Source: Amycolatopsis taiwanensis DSM 45107
GTDB lineage: Bacteria; Actinomycetota; Actinomycetes; Mycobacteriales; Pseudonocardiaceae
NCBI RefSeq assembly: GCF_000519205.1
Contig: NZ_KI912601.1
Span: 154,571 to 218,570 of the forward strand
Reading direction: 5' to 3'
DNA length: 64,000 nucleotides
A program made the position numbers and the translations under genes. Shown in pieces: positions 7,289-16,903 of this stretch. The notes under the pieces are model-generated. The model was not told the origin of the DNA. It did not search any database and worked only from the letters and a program-made list of their open reading frames with translations. Position 1 is the stretch's first letter; every line of letters begins with the position of its first letter.

Positions 7289-9937
7289 TCACGCCCGGCG
7301 GCGTGGGTCGGCACTGCGTGGTCGGACGCCAGGCCGGTTGCGATCGCGGGTAGTGGGCCGCTGCGGCTGCCCCGCGGTTACGGCGGGCTCTTGCGAAGGT
7401 TGGGGCATCGGCTGCGTGCTGGGGGCTGGCGTGGTGATGTCGCCGGCACGGGAGTGCCTGGTGCGGCGGGCGAGAGCGCGGATCTCCCGTGCCCGGCCGG
7501 GAATCGGTCTCGGGAGCGGCTGGGTGTGCATGGTGAAGGGCTGCGCTTCTTCCCCGTTGAGGACGAGGCGCACGGCGGCGTGGTAGGCGCCGAGGTGCGC
7601 GAGGTCGTGATCGGACAGCCGGGGCGCGGTGTGCCGGGACAGCTCGCGCGCGTCCTCCGGGGAGGCGTTGAAGAAAATCTTCGACCGGGCATTGGTGGAC
7701 ATGCCCTCCCGTAACTCACGCGGCAACTGGCCCAGATGCTGGTGCGCCAGCGTCATCGCGACCCGGAACCCCCGCGCCTCGGCCAACATGTCCTCGATGG
7801 GGTAGGGCAGGTTGAGGAAGTTGTGGCACTCGTCGATGACCAAGCTCGCGTCGCGCCGCTGGCGTTGCGGGATACGGGCACGGCCCGTTGTGGCCTGCCA
7901 TGTGCGAGCCACCACCAACGACCCGACCAGCCGGGTCGTCTCCTCGCCCAAGCTGCCCTTGGGAATGCGCACCAGGCAGATGCCACCATCGAGCACACGA
8001 GACATGTCCACTGTGGAGCGCCCTCCGGCGATCGCGTCCCGCACGAACGGCCGCAACAGGAACGCCCGCAGCTTGTTCATCAACGGGGAGATGACCTGGC
8101 TGCGGGCCGAGTCGGTGAGTTCGGCGTACCAGGACCAGAACCCGCGCAGCACCGGGTCGGTGACACCGGCCGTGACCCGTGACCGGAAGGCCGCATCGGC
8201 CAGCAGCTTGGGCAGGTCGGCAAGGGTGGCGACCCCTTCCTGCGTGCACAGGGTCAAGCACGCGGCGCGCATCACGTCGTCGGTGCGCGGCCCCCAGAAC
8301 GCCGAGTAGACACGGCGGAACACCGACACGAGGTTGTCGACGGTCAGGTCGGTTTCCCCGCCGTCCAACGGGTTCAGGCACGGCGGCCGGGACTTGGAGT
8401 CGGCGTCGAACAGGACAACTCGCTCGCCGGCCGAGCGCGGGAGCCGGGAGAGCACGTCGGTGACGAGGTCGCCCTTGGGGTCGATGAGCACGATCCCGCG
8501 CCCGGCTTCGGCGTCGGCCAGGATCATGTTGCCCAGCAACGTGGATTTGCCCGAGCCGGTCGCGCCGAGCACGTGCAGGTGGTGCCGCGCGTCCGGGACG
8601 CGCAGCGCGACGGGGCGCTGCTGGCCGGTGTCGGTGACGCCGATCGGCTTGGCTTCGGGGCCGGGGGTGGCGATACCGGGCGGTGGGGCGATGGCCTTGG
8701 CTCCGGCGCGCTGCACGCCGGGGATCGCCTCGTCGGTGGGCAGGTGCGCGATCGCGGCCAGCTCACTTACCGACAGCAGGTCGCCTGTGCCGAGGCGGCG
8801 GTCGGCCAGCACCGAGCCGGGGTGGCGCAGTCGGCGGCGGGTGTAGTGGTTGTGCTCGGTGTAGGAGGCGAAGCTGGCCGCCAGCGCGTGTGCCCTGCCG
8901 CGGGCGACATCCCGCGCCGCGCGTATCTCGGCCTCGGCCGCGCCTTCTGGGAGCAGTGTCGCAACGGCGTAGCGGATCACCGTCTCGTACTGGGAGCCGC
9001 GCTGTTTGGCCACGATCGCGCGGTTCTGCGCGGCATATTCGAGTGAGGTCTGCGGATCACTGTGCAACGCACCCGAGCGCGTTCTGCCTCCGCTGGGGCG
9101 GCTGGTCTTCATGCCAGGGGTGATCAGGTCGAGCACTCGCCCGACCATGCGGGTGGAGCCGCCGGTGTGTACCCGCCGTGCCGCGCGGCGCGCGCGGGCC
9201 ACGCGGCGGCCGGTGACCGGCCGGGCGAGGACCTGCACGCAGGCGTACTCGTCCCGCCCCAGTCCGACCGGCGCGCCGATGAGGGCACGGATCGGGTCGG
9301 CGTCGAAGTCGGTGCGGATGGGCAGCGCCTCGTTGCGGGCGAGTCGGAGTTCGCCGGCGATCACCAGTCGGTGCTGCCCTGCGCCGGGTGGTGGCAGCGG
9401 TGGCTGGGCCGGGCTGGCTGTGTGGGTGTGCGCGCCTGGCCAGGCGGCCTCGATCGCCCGTTCCACCAAGCCTGGTGGGATGACGCCAGGCACCCACAGC
9501 CGGATCGCGACCCCGGCGTCGGAGAACACGTACTCGCACGCGACATGCGGCTGCCCGCTCCACCACCGGCGCCAGGCGGGTCGCAACAGCCCGACGAGGT
9601 TGGACCACAATGCCGCCCCACCCGCGGGATCGACGGTCGGTGGCGCGAGCACGGTGACTTGGCGGGCGTCGGCGACCAGCCGGGCGTGACAGCGTCGCGC
9701 CCACCAGCGCCGACCGAGGCCGAGCCCCGCGACACCGGCCGCGAGTGCGGGCGCGACGATCGGCCCCCACACGACCGCCCAGTCGCGCAGATGGTCCAGC
9801 AGCGCAAGGAACGCGCCACCGGGATCGCGCAGGTAATCATCGAGCCACCTGTTCGTTAGCCCGGACATCCTGGCGCCGGCAACGATCGGGGCGGACAAGT
9901 CGGGGTGAAAGAGGGCAGCCCGTATCCAGGCGCACAT
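7289..9937 (-). CDS. VirD4/TraG-like conjugative coupling ATPase
   Basis: 882 residues from ATG at 9937, preferred over an upstream GTG because GGAAGGACC sits just before it. There is a membrane segment near residues 35-60 (VVWGPIVAPALAAGVAGLGL). Walker A is GATGSGKSTLLGN near residue 460, followed by VLIDPKGDLVTDVL; Walker B is SLVIDECHNFLNLPYP near 700, followed by AMTLAHQHLGQLP. These are VirD4/TraG hallmarks: the ATPase that brings relaxase-bound DNA to the T4SS. The Arg/Pro-rich C-terminus is probably disordered. It lies between the virB4-like and relaxation-protein genes in the operon. Confidence 0.88.
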   Translation of the reverse strand: MCAWIRAALFHPDLSAPIVAGARMSGLTNRWLDDYLRDPGGAFLALLDHLRDWAVVWGPIVAPALAAGVAGLGLGRRWWARRCHARLVADARQVTVLAPPTVDPAGGAALWSNLVGLLRPAWRRWWSGQPHVACEYVFSDAGVAIRLWVPGVIPPGLVERAIEAAWPGAHTHTASPAQPPLPPPGAGQHRLVIAGELRLARNEALPIRTDFDADPIRALIGAPVGLGRDEYACVQVLARPVTGRRVARARRAARRVHTGGSTRMVGRVLDLITPGMKTSRPSGGRTRSGALHSDPQTSLEYAAQNRAIVAKQRGSQYETVIRYAVATLLPEGAAEAEIRAARDVARGRAHALAASFASYTEHNHYTRRRLRHPGSVLADRRLGTGDLLSVSELAAIAHLPTDEAIPGVQRAGAKAIAPPPGIATPGPEAKPIGVTDTGQQRPVALRVPDARHHLHVLGATGSGKSTLLGNMILADAEAGRGIVLIDPKGDLVTDVLSRLPRSAGERVVLFDADSKSRPPCLNPLDGGETDLTVDNLVSVFRRVYSAFWGPRTDDVMRAACLTLCTQEGVATLADLPKLLADAAFRSRVTAGVTDPVLRGFWSWYAELTDSARSQVISPLMNKLRAFLLRPFVRDAIAGGRSTVDMSRVLDGGICLVRIPKGSLGEETTRLVGSLVVARTWQATTGRARIPQRQRRDASLVIDECHNFLNLPYPIEDMLAEARGFRVAMTLAHQHLGQLPRELREGMSTNARSKIFFNASPEDARELSRHTAPRLSDHDLAHLGAYHAAVRLVLNGEEAQPFTMHTQPLPRPIPGRAREIRALARRTRHSRAGDITTPAPSTQPMPQPSQEPAVTAGQPQRPTTRDRNRPGVRPRSADPRRRA

Positions 9938-9992
9938 AGAAGGTCCTTCCACGAAGCACAGAAAAGCTCGGGTAGAAATGGCTGAGCGAGCG

Positions 9993-11984
9993 TTATGCGG
10001 CGTCGAGTTCGATCTGGTCGTCGGAACCGAAAGGACCGAACTCGCCGGTGTCTATCGCGTCGTCGGCTCTGTCAGCGGCGTCGTCAGCCCAGCCCAGGTC
10101 GACGTAAGATTGCTCGGAGTCGGCGGATTCGTCGGCTTCTCCGTCGGCCGCGTATCCGGCGAGTTCGGCCGGATTACTCGTAACGAGATAGTGCTCGGTC
10201 GGCGAGGCGATGCTCTGGAAAGCCACCCTTTGTGTCCCCGCCGACAGCAATCCCTGGCCCCGATCGGCCGAGAGCAGGAATTGCCGTTCCCCGGCCGACA
10301 GATCAAAGGTCTGGGTGATCTCGTCGATCGCCTGGGACGCCTGCCGCAACAGAATCTGTGTCGCGGCGTTCGCCACCACCGCTTTGCCGAGATCGCTGCC
10401 CAACACGTCGGCGGTGTCCTGGGTCGCGACCGTCAACCCGGCCCAGTGTTTCCGGGACGCTTTCGCCATCCTGAACAGAAACTCCGCGCCGGACTTTTCT
10501 TTCATCAGCAGCCACGCCTCGTCCACCACGACCAGGCGCGGGCGGCGGATCGCCGGGTTGGACACGCGCCGCCACACCGCATCCAGCGTCAGCAGGGTGC
10601 CGATCCCCTTCAGCTCGTCCGGTAGGTCCCGCAGCGAGAAGACCACCAAGTGGCCTTCGGGGTTGGTCGTGGTCGGGCCGTCGAACAATTGTTTGAACAC
10701 GCCTTCGACGAACGGATGCAGCCGTGCGGCGAGTTCGCCGGCCGCCTGGTCGCCGGCCTGGTCCGCGGCGGCGAAGTGGTCGCGCAGCATACGCAAGGTC
10801 GGCGCGGGCCGGGTCCAGGTGCGGGCATCGGCCGTGATGCCCACCGCCTGGTAGGTCGCCGCGATGCCCCGATCCAGAGCGGCCCGCTGCCCGGCTTCCA
10901 ACTCGCTGCCAACCAGCACGGCGATGACTGTGTGCAGGAACAAGCTGCGGCGCACCAGCGCGTCCTCTGGCGCGGTGCGGCGGCCGTCGGCGCGGGTGTG
11001 GATGGGCAGGTCGAACGGGTTGAGCCGCACGTTCTGTGCGCCGAGGTGGACGTAGGTGCCGCCTACCGCAGCGGCGAGCCGGGCGTATTCGTCCTCGGGG
11101 TCGACGACGGCGATCTCGATCCCTCGGTACAGGCTGCGCAGGAGTTCGAGTTTGACCAGGTACGACTTGCCCGCGCCGCTGCGCCCGAGGATGACGGAGT
11201 TGTGGTTGTGCATCCCCTCGCCGAATCGGTCCCAGTGCACCAGGCCCTGGGAGCCGACGTTGTAGCCGTAGAGCACCCCGGACGGAGCGGCCACGCTGGT
11301 CGGGTCGCCGCTGGGGAGATCGGGACTGGTGAAGGGAAACGCTGCGGACAGCGCGCTGGTGTCGAACGTGCGGCGCATCCCGATCAAATCCAGGCCCATC
11401 GGCAGCGTGGACACCCAGCCCTGCAGCGACCGGTAGGTGGTGTGCTTGGCATCCAGCAACAGTGACGCGCACAGCGACCGCAGCGCGGCGACCTCGTCGG
11501 CCAACGCGTGCTCCGAGGGCGCGTGCACCGTGAGGTAGAGGCCGACGCGGAACAGCTTGCCTTCGCCACGAGCGACGCGGGCCGAGAGGTCGTAGGCATC
11601 TTCGGTGGCGGCTTCGACCTGCGGGTCGTAGAGGCGGCCGTGTTCGGCGGTGTGCCTTCGACCGGACTCAAGTTTGGCGAGCTGTTTCTTCAGCCGCGCG
11701 GCAGCGGTGGCCGGGTCGATCGGCTCCACGTGCAGCGCAACATCCAACCGGCCTGGATAGGTCAGCAGTGGGGCAAGCCAGCCGGGGTGCACCTCTCGTG
11801 GGAAGCCGGTGACGGCGAAGCTGGCCACCCATTCGTTGCCGACCTCCAAGTGCCGGGCACCGACCGACAACGCATCCGGAGTGAACGCGGCGCCACCGTG
11901 CACCTCCCTGGGAAGGGAGCTGTAAGCGCTGCCGCGTGTGGCCGGGCGGCGCTCGCCGCGCCGGGTGCGTGCTCGGGCGGTCAT
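9993..11984 (-). CDS. VirB4-like T4SS ATPase
   Basis: 663 residues from ATG at 11984, which overlaps the stop of the PrgI gene. Walker A GRSGAGKSYLVKLELL is near residue 268, followed by EIAVVDPEDEYARLA. Walker B LVVVDEAWLLMKE is near 485, followed by ATQDTADVLGS. This is the VirB4/TraC pattern that powers pilus assembly and substrate transfer. The C-terminal 60 residues are rich in Asp and Glu (DESADSEQSYVDLGWADDAA), an unusual acidic tail. The gene's place directly after PrgI is standard for Gram-positive T4SS loci. Confidence 0.88.
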   Translation of the reverse strand: MTARARTRRGERRPATRGSAYSSLPREVHGGAAFTPDALSVGARHLEVGNEWVASFAVTGFPREVHPGWLAPLLTYPGRLDVALHVEPIDPATAAARLKKQLAKLESGRRHTAEHGRLYDPQVEAATEDAYDLSARVARGEGKLFRVGLYLTVHAPSEHALADEVAALRSLCASLLLDAKHTTYRSLQGWVSTLPMGLDLIGMRRTFDTSALSAAFPFTSPDLPSGDPTSVAAPSGVLYGYNVGSQGLVHWDRFGEGMHNHNSVILGRSGAGKSYLVKLELLRSLYRGIEIAVVDPEDEYARLAAAVGGTYVHLGAQNVRLNPFDLPIHTRADGRRTAPEDALVRRSLFLHTVIAVLVGSELEAGQRAALDRGIAATYQAVGITADARTWTRPAPTLRMLRDHFAAADQAGDQAAGELAARLHPFVEGVFKQLFDGPTTTNPEGHLVVFSLRDLPDELKGIGTLLTLDAVWRRVSNPAIRRPRLVVVDEAWLLMKEKSGAEFLFRMAKASRKHWAGLTVATQDTADVLGSDLGKAVVANAATQILLRQASQAIDEITQTFDLSAGERQFLLSADRGQGLLSAGTQRVAFQSIASPTEHYLVTSNPAELAGYAADGEADESADSEQSYVDLGWADDAADRADDAIDTGEFGPFGSDDQIELDAA

Positions 11985-13273
11985 CACAACCGCCCCCTCT
12001 CCACGAAGTCGCCCTGGAAGTCGTTGGCTTCGTTGTCGCAGTCCCAGTCGTCTATGTCGTTGTCGGAGTCGTGCTCGTCCGGGTCGGCGTCCACGTGGGC
12101 ACGGCTGGCCTGCCAGAAGACGCCGTCGCCCAGGTCGTCCTCGCCCAGGTCTGTTCCACTGGCCGTGGTGATGACCTCGTCCGCACCGGCCAGACCGGCT
12201 GAGGGCGGCAGCAGGGTGTCCGGGTTGCAGGCGGAGGCGAGCACGGCGGTGGCCTGCCCGGCGTCCAACGGGGTGATCACGATTCCGGCCGGAGCGAGCA
12301 ACTCGATGGCCTCGCCCAGGCGCCGCACCAACCGCGATTCCGCCGCCCTCCGCTCCCCCGCACTCACCCCGCTGGCCGCAGCGTCGGCACGGTGCCTGCG
12401 GTGGGCCAGGGAGGACAACACGGATAGGGGTCCTGGCCCGCCGAGCCCGTCGGTCGGCGCGGCCGTTGCGCCACCGATCGGCTCACGCAGGACGAGCAGT
12501 ACCTGGCGGCGCAGCAGGTCCGCCTGCTGCCCGAGCTGCGCGAGGTAGTCGGCGTGCTCCACGGCGGCGGCCTCCAACGCCGGATGAGGCAACCCTCCCG
12601 CCCGCGCCCGCAGCTCGGCGATCTGCCCAGACAGATCAAGCCGCTCGGCGCGCACCAACACCTGCACTCCGGCGGTGAGCGAGTGCAGGTATCGGCCGAA
12701 ACTGGCAACCAGCGCCTCCTGTTCGGCTGGTGTGCGCAGCGCGAAGTTCACCGTGGAAGCGACCGCCACGACAGCCAAACCATCGGCACCCAGGTCCACC
12801 ACACCGGTGTCGGTGACCGCCTCAGCCGGTAGCCGCAATGCCGACGGCGAGATCCCCTCCCGTCCCGCCACCGAACCGGTTCGGCCCCTCGCACGCTTGG
12901 CCGATGTGGACCCTGCCCGAGCGGTGCCCGTCGCGGTGGTGGCGGCCGTGGTCAGCCACTGCGGCGCGGGCCGCACTCCTTCGGGCGCGGCGACACGGTG
13001 GCGCGGACCCATGCGCTGCCGGATCGCGGCGACCATCAGCCGGTCCAGACTGACACCGTCACGCTGGCCGAGCGCGAGGATCGCCGCAGCCACCCCGATC
13101 GGGATGGCCAGTGCGAAGAACACCGGCATCGGCACGAACGCGCGGGTGACCGTCCACACGGCATAGAGGACCAACCCGGTCACCGCGAGGATCGCTAATT
13201 GGCGGGAAGTCAACGGGCCAAGGACGCGATCGTGCATGTCGACGTCGGCCGGTATGCGAACAGGCGAAGTCAC
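11984..13273 (-). CDS. PrgI-family membrane protein (VirB3-like)
   Basis: 429 residues. The N-terminal 100 residues carry the PrgI signature: a short basic head, then two close membrane helices (ILAVTGLVLYAVWTV and MPVFFALAIPIGVAAAILAL) and GVSLDRLMVAAIRQRM. A long cytosolic region follows (SLTAGVQVLVRAERLDLSGQ) and then a Glu/Asp-rich end. In Gram-positive T4SS this protein takes the VirB3 place and pairs with VirB4, with which it is coupled by overlapping stop and start. It also overlaps the VirB6-like gene by 4 bp. Confidence 0.8.
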   Translation of the reverse strand: MTSPVRIPADVDMHDRVLGPLTSRQLAILAVTGLVLYAVWTVTRAFVPMPVFFALAIPIGVAAAILALGQRDGVSLDRLMVAAIRQRMGPRHRVAAPEGVRPAPQWLTTAATTATGTARAGSTSAKRARGRTGSVAGREGISPSALRLPAEAVTDTGVVDLGADGLAVVAVASTVNFALRTPAEQEALVASFGRYLHSLTAGVQVLVRAERLDLSGQIAELRARAGGLPHPALEAAAVEHADYLAQLGQQADLLRRQVLLVLREPIGGATAAPTDGLGGPGPLSVLSSLAHRRHRADAAASGVSAGERRAAESRLVRRLGEAIELLAPAGIVITPLDAGQATAVLASACNPDTLLPPSAGLAGADEVITTASGTDLGEDDLGDGVFWQASRAHVDADPDEHDSDNDIDDWDCDNEANDFQGDFVERGRL

Positions 13274-15279
13274 GACTTACCTCCAGGTGTGGGCGGGGTA
13301 CGGCGCGCGGGTTTGGGCAGGTCCAACGGCAGCCGGAACTGCTGCCCCGCACGGGGTGTGCGCCGGGCCGCGGGAGGCGGCGTCGCGGGCGCGGGTTTCG
13401 GTGAGGCGACGCGGCGCACGCCCTCCAGCGGCAACGGATACTGGCCACCCCGGTTCGGGCGGTTGCCCTTGTACGGGTCGAACGGCAACTCCAACTGCGT
13501 CCCGCCACGTGGGCGTCCACGCGGCCGACCTCCCGTTCCCGGCTGGCCGGGCGGGGGTGGAGTGGGCTTGATGCGCTCGACGTCCAGCGGCAGCCGGTAC
13601 TGGCCGTTGGGTCCGTGCTGCTTCCACTCCGGCCAGTCGTCGCCGAGCGGCAACGCGAACTGACGTCCTCGCGCGGGACGCGGTTTCGGCGCCGGAGCGG
13701 GCGTGGGTTTCCGCGTGGGACGGGTGCGGCGCACGCCCGTCAACGGCAACACGTACTGCCCGCCGGTGGTGGTGCGGGTGCGGGCGTAGGGGTCGGCCGG
13801 GCCACCACCACCGCCGTTGCCTCCGCAAGAATCCCCGCCGCCGGGCGAGCGCGGCCGACGGCCACCACCGCCTCGGCCTCGTAGCAGGCCGAAGGTCTTG
13901 TAGGCGATGAAGCCACGCGCGATCGACCCGAGCAGCGAACGCCCACCGCCGCCACGCAGCGATCCCAGGAACCAGAATGGGATCTTGAACAGCACGTACA
14001 TGATCGCGAGCGCGACGAGCAGGTTGACCAACCCGTCCACGGTCGGGCCGAAGAGCGTGAACCCGCCGGGCGCGAGGAACACCCGCATCGCCGTGATCAG
14101 CGTGAGCGACTGGCCGACCTGGATGGCCAGGCAGCCACCGAACGCCTTCCACCACCACCGGGCGATGCCCTCGGTCTGCGGGAGCGCGTGCGCCATTAGC
14201 GCCAACGGCGCCCCACCGATCAGGATCACCGTGAGCGCCACGCGGACGATGTAGGTGACCAGCAGGACGATCAGCATCCCGGCCAGAAAGATGCCAATGA
14301 AGATGATGAAGATCCCGCCGTTCAGAGATCCGAGGACGAGGTTGCGCAGCGTCTGGCCGGCCGAGCTGGCATCCAGCCCGCCGCCCATCACCGCCTGGGC
14401 CAGCCCGTTGGCAATCTTGATGGCCTTGGTCGCCACCCACAACGACAGGGCACCGGCGAGGAACCCCACCACGAGCCTCGGCGCGATCTCCTTGATCGAG
14501 TGCCGGGTCTGGACCGTCTCATAAGCCATGACCAGGATCCCGGCGATCAGAATCAGCAGGCCATAGGTGGCGAGCAGGATCTGCCAGGAGTTGTTCCATA
14601 ACTCGCCGATGCGCGGCAGCGAGTCCGGTGTCGGTGTGGTCAGCAGTGTCTTGGACAACAAGTCCAGCAACGGGTTGAGCGCGGCGGTCACGATGCCGCG
14701 GAAGAACGCGTTGATCGCGTTGGTGATGCAGCCACCGATGTTGGTGATCCCGCAGTCCTCATCACCGTCGCCGCTGTCGCCGGACTGGCCCGAGCCGGAA
14801 TTGGACGGTGCGGGCGCCGAGGTCGTGGGCTGCGGGATGCATCCCTCGCCGATGCACGGCGCGGCCGACGAGGTTGGCGCCGGCGGCGTGAGACTCACCG
14901 TCGGCAGCAGGCACGCCGGGTTCGTCGAACCCGGCGTGCACGGGTCGCCGACGGTCGGCGGCGAAGTGGGAGCGGGCCGCGCCGCGGCCGGACCATTGCC
15001 AGGCGCGGCGACGGCGCCCGCCGCCAGCGTGCCGCCGAGCAGAACGACCAGGCTCACCGCCAGCATCGCCAGCGCGCGGCCTCGCGTCATGCGCGGCAGC
15101 CATCCCGGCAACCGCCGGCGGCCACCGACGCGCCGAGTGCTGTTCGTCTGTGGAGGCGCGAGCACTTCCCGGTCGGCGCGGGTGACCTCCCGACGGACCT
15201 GAGCGGACTCGTCGAAGCGCAGACCGCGGGCGGTCGCAGCGGCCGGTGTCCGACGACAGGTGGGCCTGGTCGTGGACAT
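13270..15279 (-). CDS. VirB6/TrbL-like channel protein with repeat-bearing Pro-rich tail
   Basis: 669 residues. There is an N-terminal membrane anchor (LAMLAVSLVVLLGGTLAAG, about 65-85), a Pro/Ser/Thr-rich linker, and a central block of at least five membrane helices (ILLATYGLLILIAGILVMAY, FIIFIGIFLAGMLIVLLVTY, LVNLLVALAIMYVLFKIPFW). A Gly/Arg stretch follows, then a roughly 180-residue soluble Pro/Arg-rich tail. The polytopic core fits VirB6/TrbL, the inner-membrane channel of T4SS. The tail contains six Q-[YFL]-x-L-P-[LF] motifs (separate entry), which the family does not require. It lies between the pilin and PrgI genes, with overlaps or a 3-bp gap. Confidence 0.75.
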   Translation of the reverse strand: MSTTRPTCRRTPAAATARGLRFDESAQVRREVTRADREVLAPPQTNSTRRVGGRRRLPGWLPRMTRGRALAMLAVSLVVLLGGTLAAGAVAAPGNGPAAARPAPTSPPTVGDPCTPGSTNPACLLPTVSLTPPAPTSSAAPCIGEGCIPQPTTSAPAPSNSGSGQSGDSGDGDEDCGITNIGGCITNAINAFFRGIVTAALNPLLDLLSKTLLTTPTPDSLPRIGELWNNSWQILLATYGLLILIAGILVMAYETVQTRHSIKEIAPRLVVGFLAGALSLWVATKAIKIANGLAQAVMGGGLDASSAGQTLRNLVLGSLNGGIFIIFIGIFLAGMLIVLLVTYIVRVALTVILIGGAPLALMAHALPQTEGIARWWWKAFGGCLAIQVGQSLTLITAMRVFLAPGGFTLFGPTVDGLVNLLVALAIMYVLFKIPFWFLGSLRGGGGRSLLGSIARGFIAYKTFGLLRGRGGGGRRPRSPGGGDSCGGNGGGGGPADPYARTRTTTGGQYVLPLTGVRRTRPTRKPTPAPAPKPRPARGRQFALPLGDDWPEWKQHGPNGQYRLPLDVERIKPTPPPPGQPGTGGRPRGRPRGGTQLELPFDPYKGNRPNRGGQYPLPLEGVRRVASPKPAPATPPPAARRTPRAGQQFRLPLDLPKPARRTPPTPGGKS
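13324..13758 (-). repeat. Six Q-[YFL]-x-L-P-[LF] motifs in the VirB6-like tail
   Basis: In protein order: QYVLPL (13741-13758), QFALPL (13645-13662), QYRLPL (13585-13602), QLELPF (13480-13497), QYPLPL (13426-13443), QFRLPL (13324-13341). Spacings alternate at about 32-35 and 18-20 residues. Linkers are Pro/Arg-rich and not conserved; only the hexapeptide is. The pattern resembles bacterial beta-clamp binding peptides (QLxLF, and QLSLPL of Hda, from memory). Confidence 0.8.
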
Positions 15280-15282
15280 GGC

Positions 15283-15813
15283 TCAGGCCCCGACAATGCC
15301 TTGGAGCACGGTCACGACGACCGGCGCGAGCGCCGCCAGGCCATAGCCGATCCCGGCGGCCTTGAACGCGGTCTTGGCTTTCTCGATCTCACCGGGGTCA
15401 CCGCCGCCCATCACGTAGCGAACCCCGCCGATGGACAAGAACACCGTCGCCAGGCCGGCGAGGATGCCCATCACCCAGTTACGGATATTGGTTAAAACCT
15501 CGTCGATGGATCCGGCCAGGGCGAGCACCTGTGCGGTCTCCGCGTGCGCCGCGGACGCGGAGACCACCAGGGCGAGCGCGGCAACCTCGGTGATCACGAT
15601 GAGCCGCCGCCGGACAACAGTGCGCCGACCAGTTGACCCGGCAGAGGTCGGAGGTGTGGTGCACGGGTCGGCGGCCTGCCGGGACACGCAGGAGTTGACC
15701 GCACGGACTCGCTGAGCCGCCGCGAGCGGCGCAGCGACGCGACCGCAGTGAGGCCGCTGGGCATCGCGGCGGCGGTCCGGTTGACGAGGTTGGGGCGAAC
15801 GGGTCAGGCGCAT
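15283..15813 (-). CDS. VirB2/TrbC-like pilin
   Basis: The conserved part is the last 100 residues: a signal-like helix (LIVITEVAALALVVSASAAHA) with a probable cleavage site after AHA, then VLTNIRNWVMGILAGLATVF, the Gly-rich RYVMGGGDPGEIEKAKTAFK and a second hydrophobic helix (AAGIGYGLAALAPVVVTVL). Two helices around a short polar loop are typical of VirB2/TrbC prepilins. The first 65 residues look non-coding, so the real start is probably internal, although no good ATG or GTG is obvious. The gene ends 3 bp before the VirB6-like gene. Confidence 0.7.
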   Translation of the reverse strand: MRLTRSPQPRQPDRRRDAQRPHCGRVAAPLAAAQRVRAVNSCVSRQAADPCTTPPTSAGSTGRRTVVRRRLIVITEVAALALVVSASAAHAETAQVLALAGSIDEVLTNIRNWVMGILAGLATVFLSIGGVRYVMGGGDPGEIEKAKTAFKAAGIGYGLAALAPVVVTVLQGIVGA

Positions 15814-16850
15814 CGCGGCAACTCCTCCGGAGTCATGCCCGAGAGCCGCCGGGTGGTGCCAGTGGGGCGGCCGAGCGAGGTGGTGTGCGCGGAAGCGGCT
15901 GGTGTCCTCCCGCGGCCCTCGACTCCGGAATCGGGCCTGTTTTTCCCGGCTCGATACCGAACCGTTATCGAGAATCTCGCCGGCACATCGGTCCCAGAGC
16001 GCGATGACCGGGCCGGGCGGACGCGGTCGGCGGCGGTCCTGATGGCCGCGTCGTTGAGCGCGTGTGTCGCGATGTCGTGCTGACTGGGATCACTGTTGGA
16101 GTCGTCGTGCGCGGCTTGCTCGGTCAGCCATTCCAGCAACCGCGCTTCGGCGTGAGCGCGGGCGCGCTGCAGGGCGGTGACGCTGGTACCGGTGTCGGCA
16201 GCAGCGGCTTCGAGGGTGTAGTCCTCCAGCCGCGTGGAACCGATCAGTTCGGCCTCGTCTCCGCTGATGGCGCCCTCGGCGACCGCGCGCGCCAGGACGA
16301 AGTCCGGGTGGCCCCACGGCGGGGTGGGCTCGCTGGAGTGGAAGTCCTCGTCCGAGGGCATCGGGCGGTCCAGTGCCTCGCGGATGAAGACATGTCCGGC
16401 GCGCAGTGCCGCGCACCGCAGCCGCCACATCACCCACGGCCGCGCGAGGTCGACGGTGGCCAACTCCGACAGAAACCCGGTAAGCACCGCGGCGTGAATG
16501 TCGCGGTAGTCATCGGCGTAGGGCGCGCACAACTCGGCAGCGATGGCGAACAGGGCAGGCAACGCCACACCGACACACGCCACCGTCCACGCCCCGCCCT
16601 CGTCGCGGGAGCGGGTCACCAGGTGCATCCACACCAGGTCCACCGCCGACATCGGCAAGCGGGGGTCGCACAGCAACTCGCGCAACTCGTCCAGCGGCAC
16701 CCGCCGATCGGGCAGGCCGGGAAAGAAGCGGCCGTCGATCGACAGCGGCGCCGGACCGGTGACCAGCCAGTCGAATGCGGTCCGCGCGTTGTCCAGTGCC
16801 AGGGAATCCCGTTCGAAGGGAATGCTGCGGGATTTACGTTTCGGCGTCAT
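15804..16850 (-). CDS. ICE operon leader protein with sigma-region-4-like HTH
   Basis: 348 residues from ATG at 16850, chosen because AAGGAG lies 7 nt upstream; longer forms begin inside the control region. Around residues 200-250, GAISGDEAELIGSTRLEDYT and GTSVTALQRARAHAEARL resemble a sigma-70 region 4 helix-turn-helix. The N-terminal half (DLVWMHLVTRSRDEGG) has no family I can name. The C-terminus is Arg/Thr-rich and overlaps the pilin gene. As first gene of the transfer operon it may regulate it, but that is inference. Confidence 0.55.
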   Translation of the reverse strand: MTPKRKSRSIPFERDSLALDNARTAFDWLVTGPAPLSIDGRFFPGLPDRRVPLDELRELLCDPRLPMSAVDLVWMHLVTRSRDEGGAWTVACVGVALPALFAIAAELCAPYADDYRDIHAAVLTGFLSELATVDLARPWVMWRLRCAALRAGHVFIREALDRPMPSDEDFHSSEPTPPWGHPDFVLARAVAEGAISGDEAELIGSTRLEDYTLEAAAADTGTSVTALQRARAHAEARLLEWLTEQAAHDDSNSDPSQHDIATHALNDAAIRTAADRVRPARSSRSGTDVPARFSITVRYRAGKNRPDSGVEGRGRTPAASAHTTSLGRPTGTTRRLSGMTPEELPRCA

Positions 16851-16903
16851 TACTCGACTCCTTCGCATGGTCGGGGAAACGACCAGACAAGGAAGCCGGG
16901 TCA

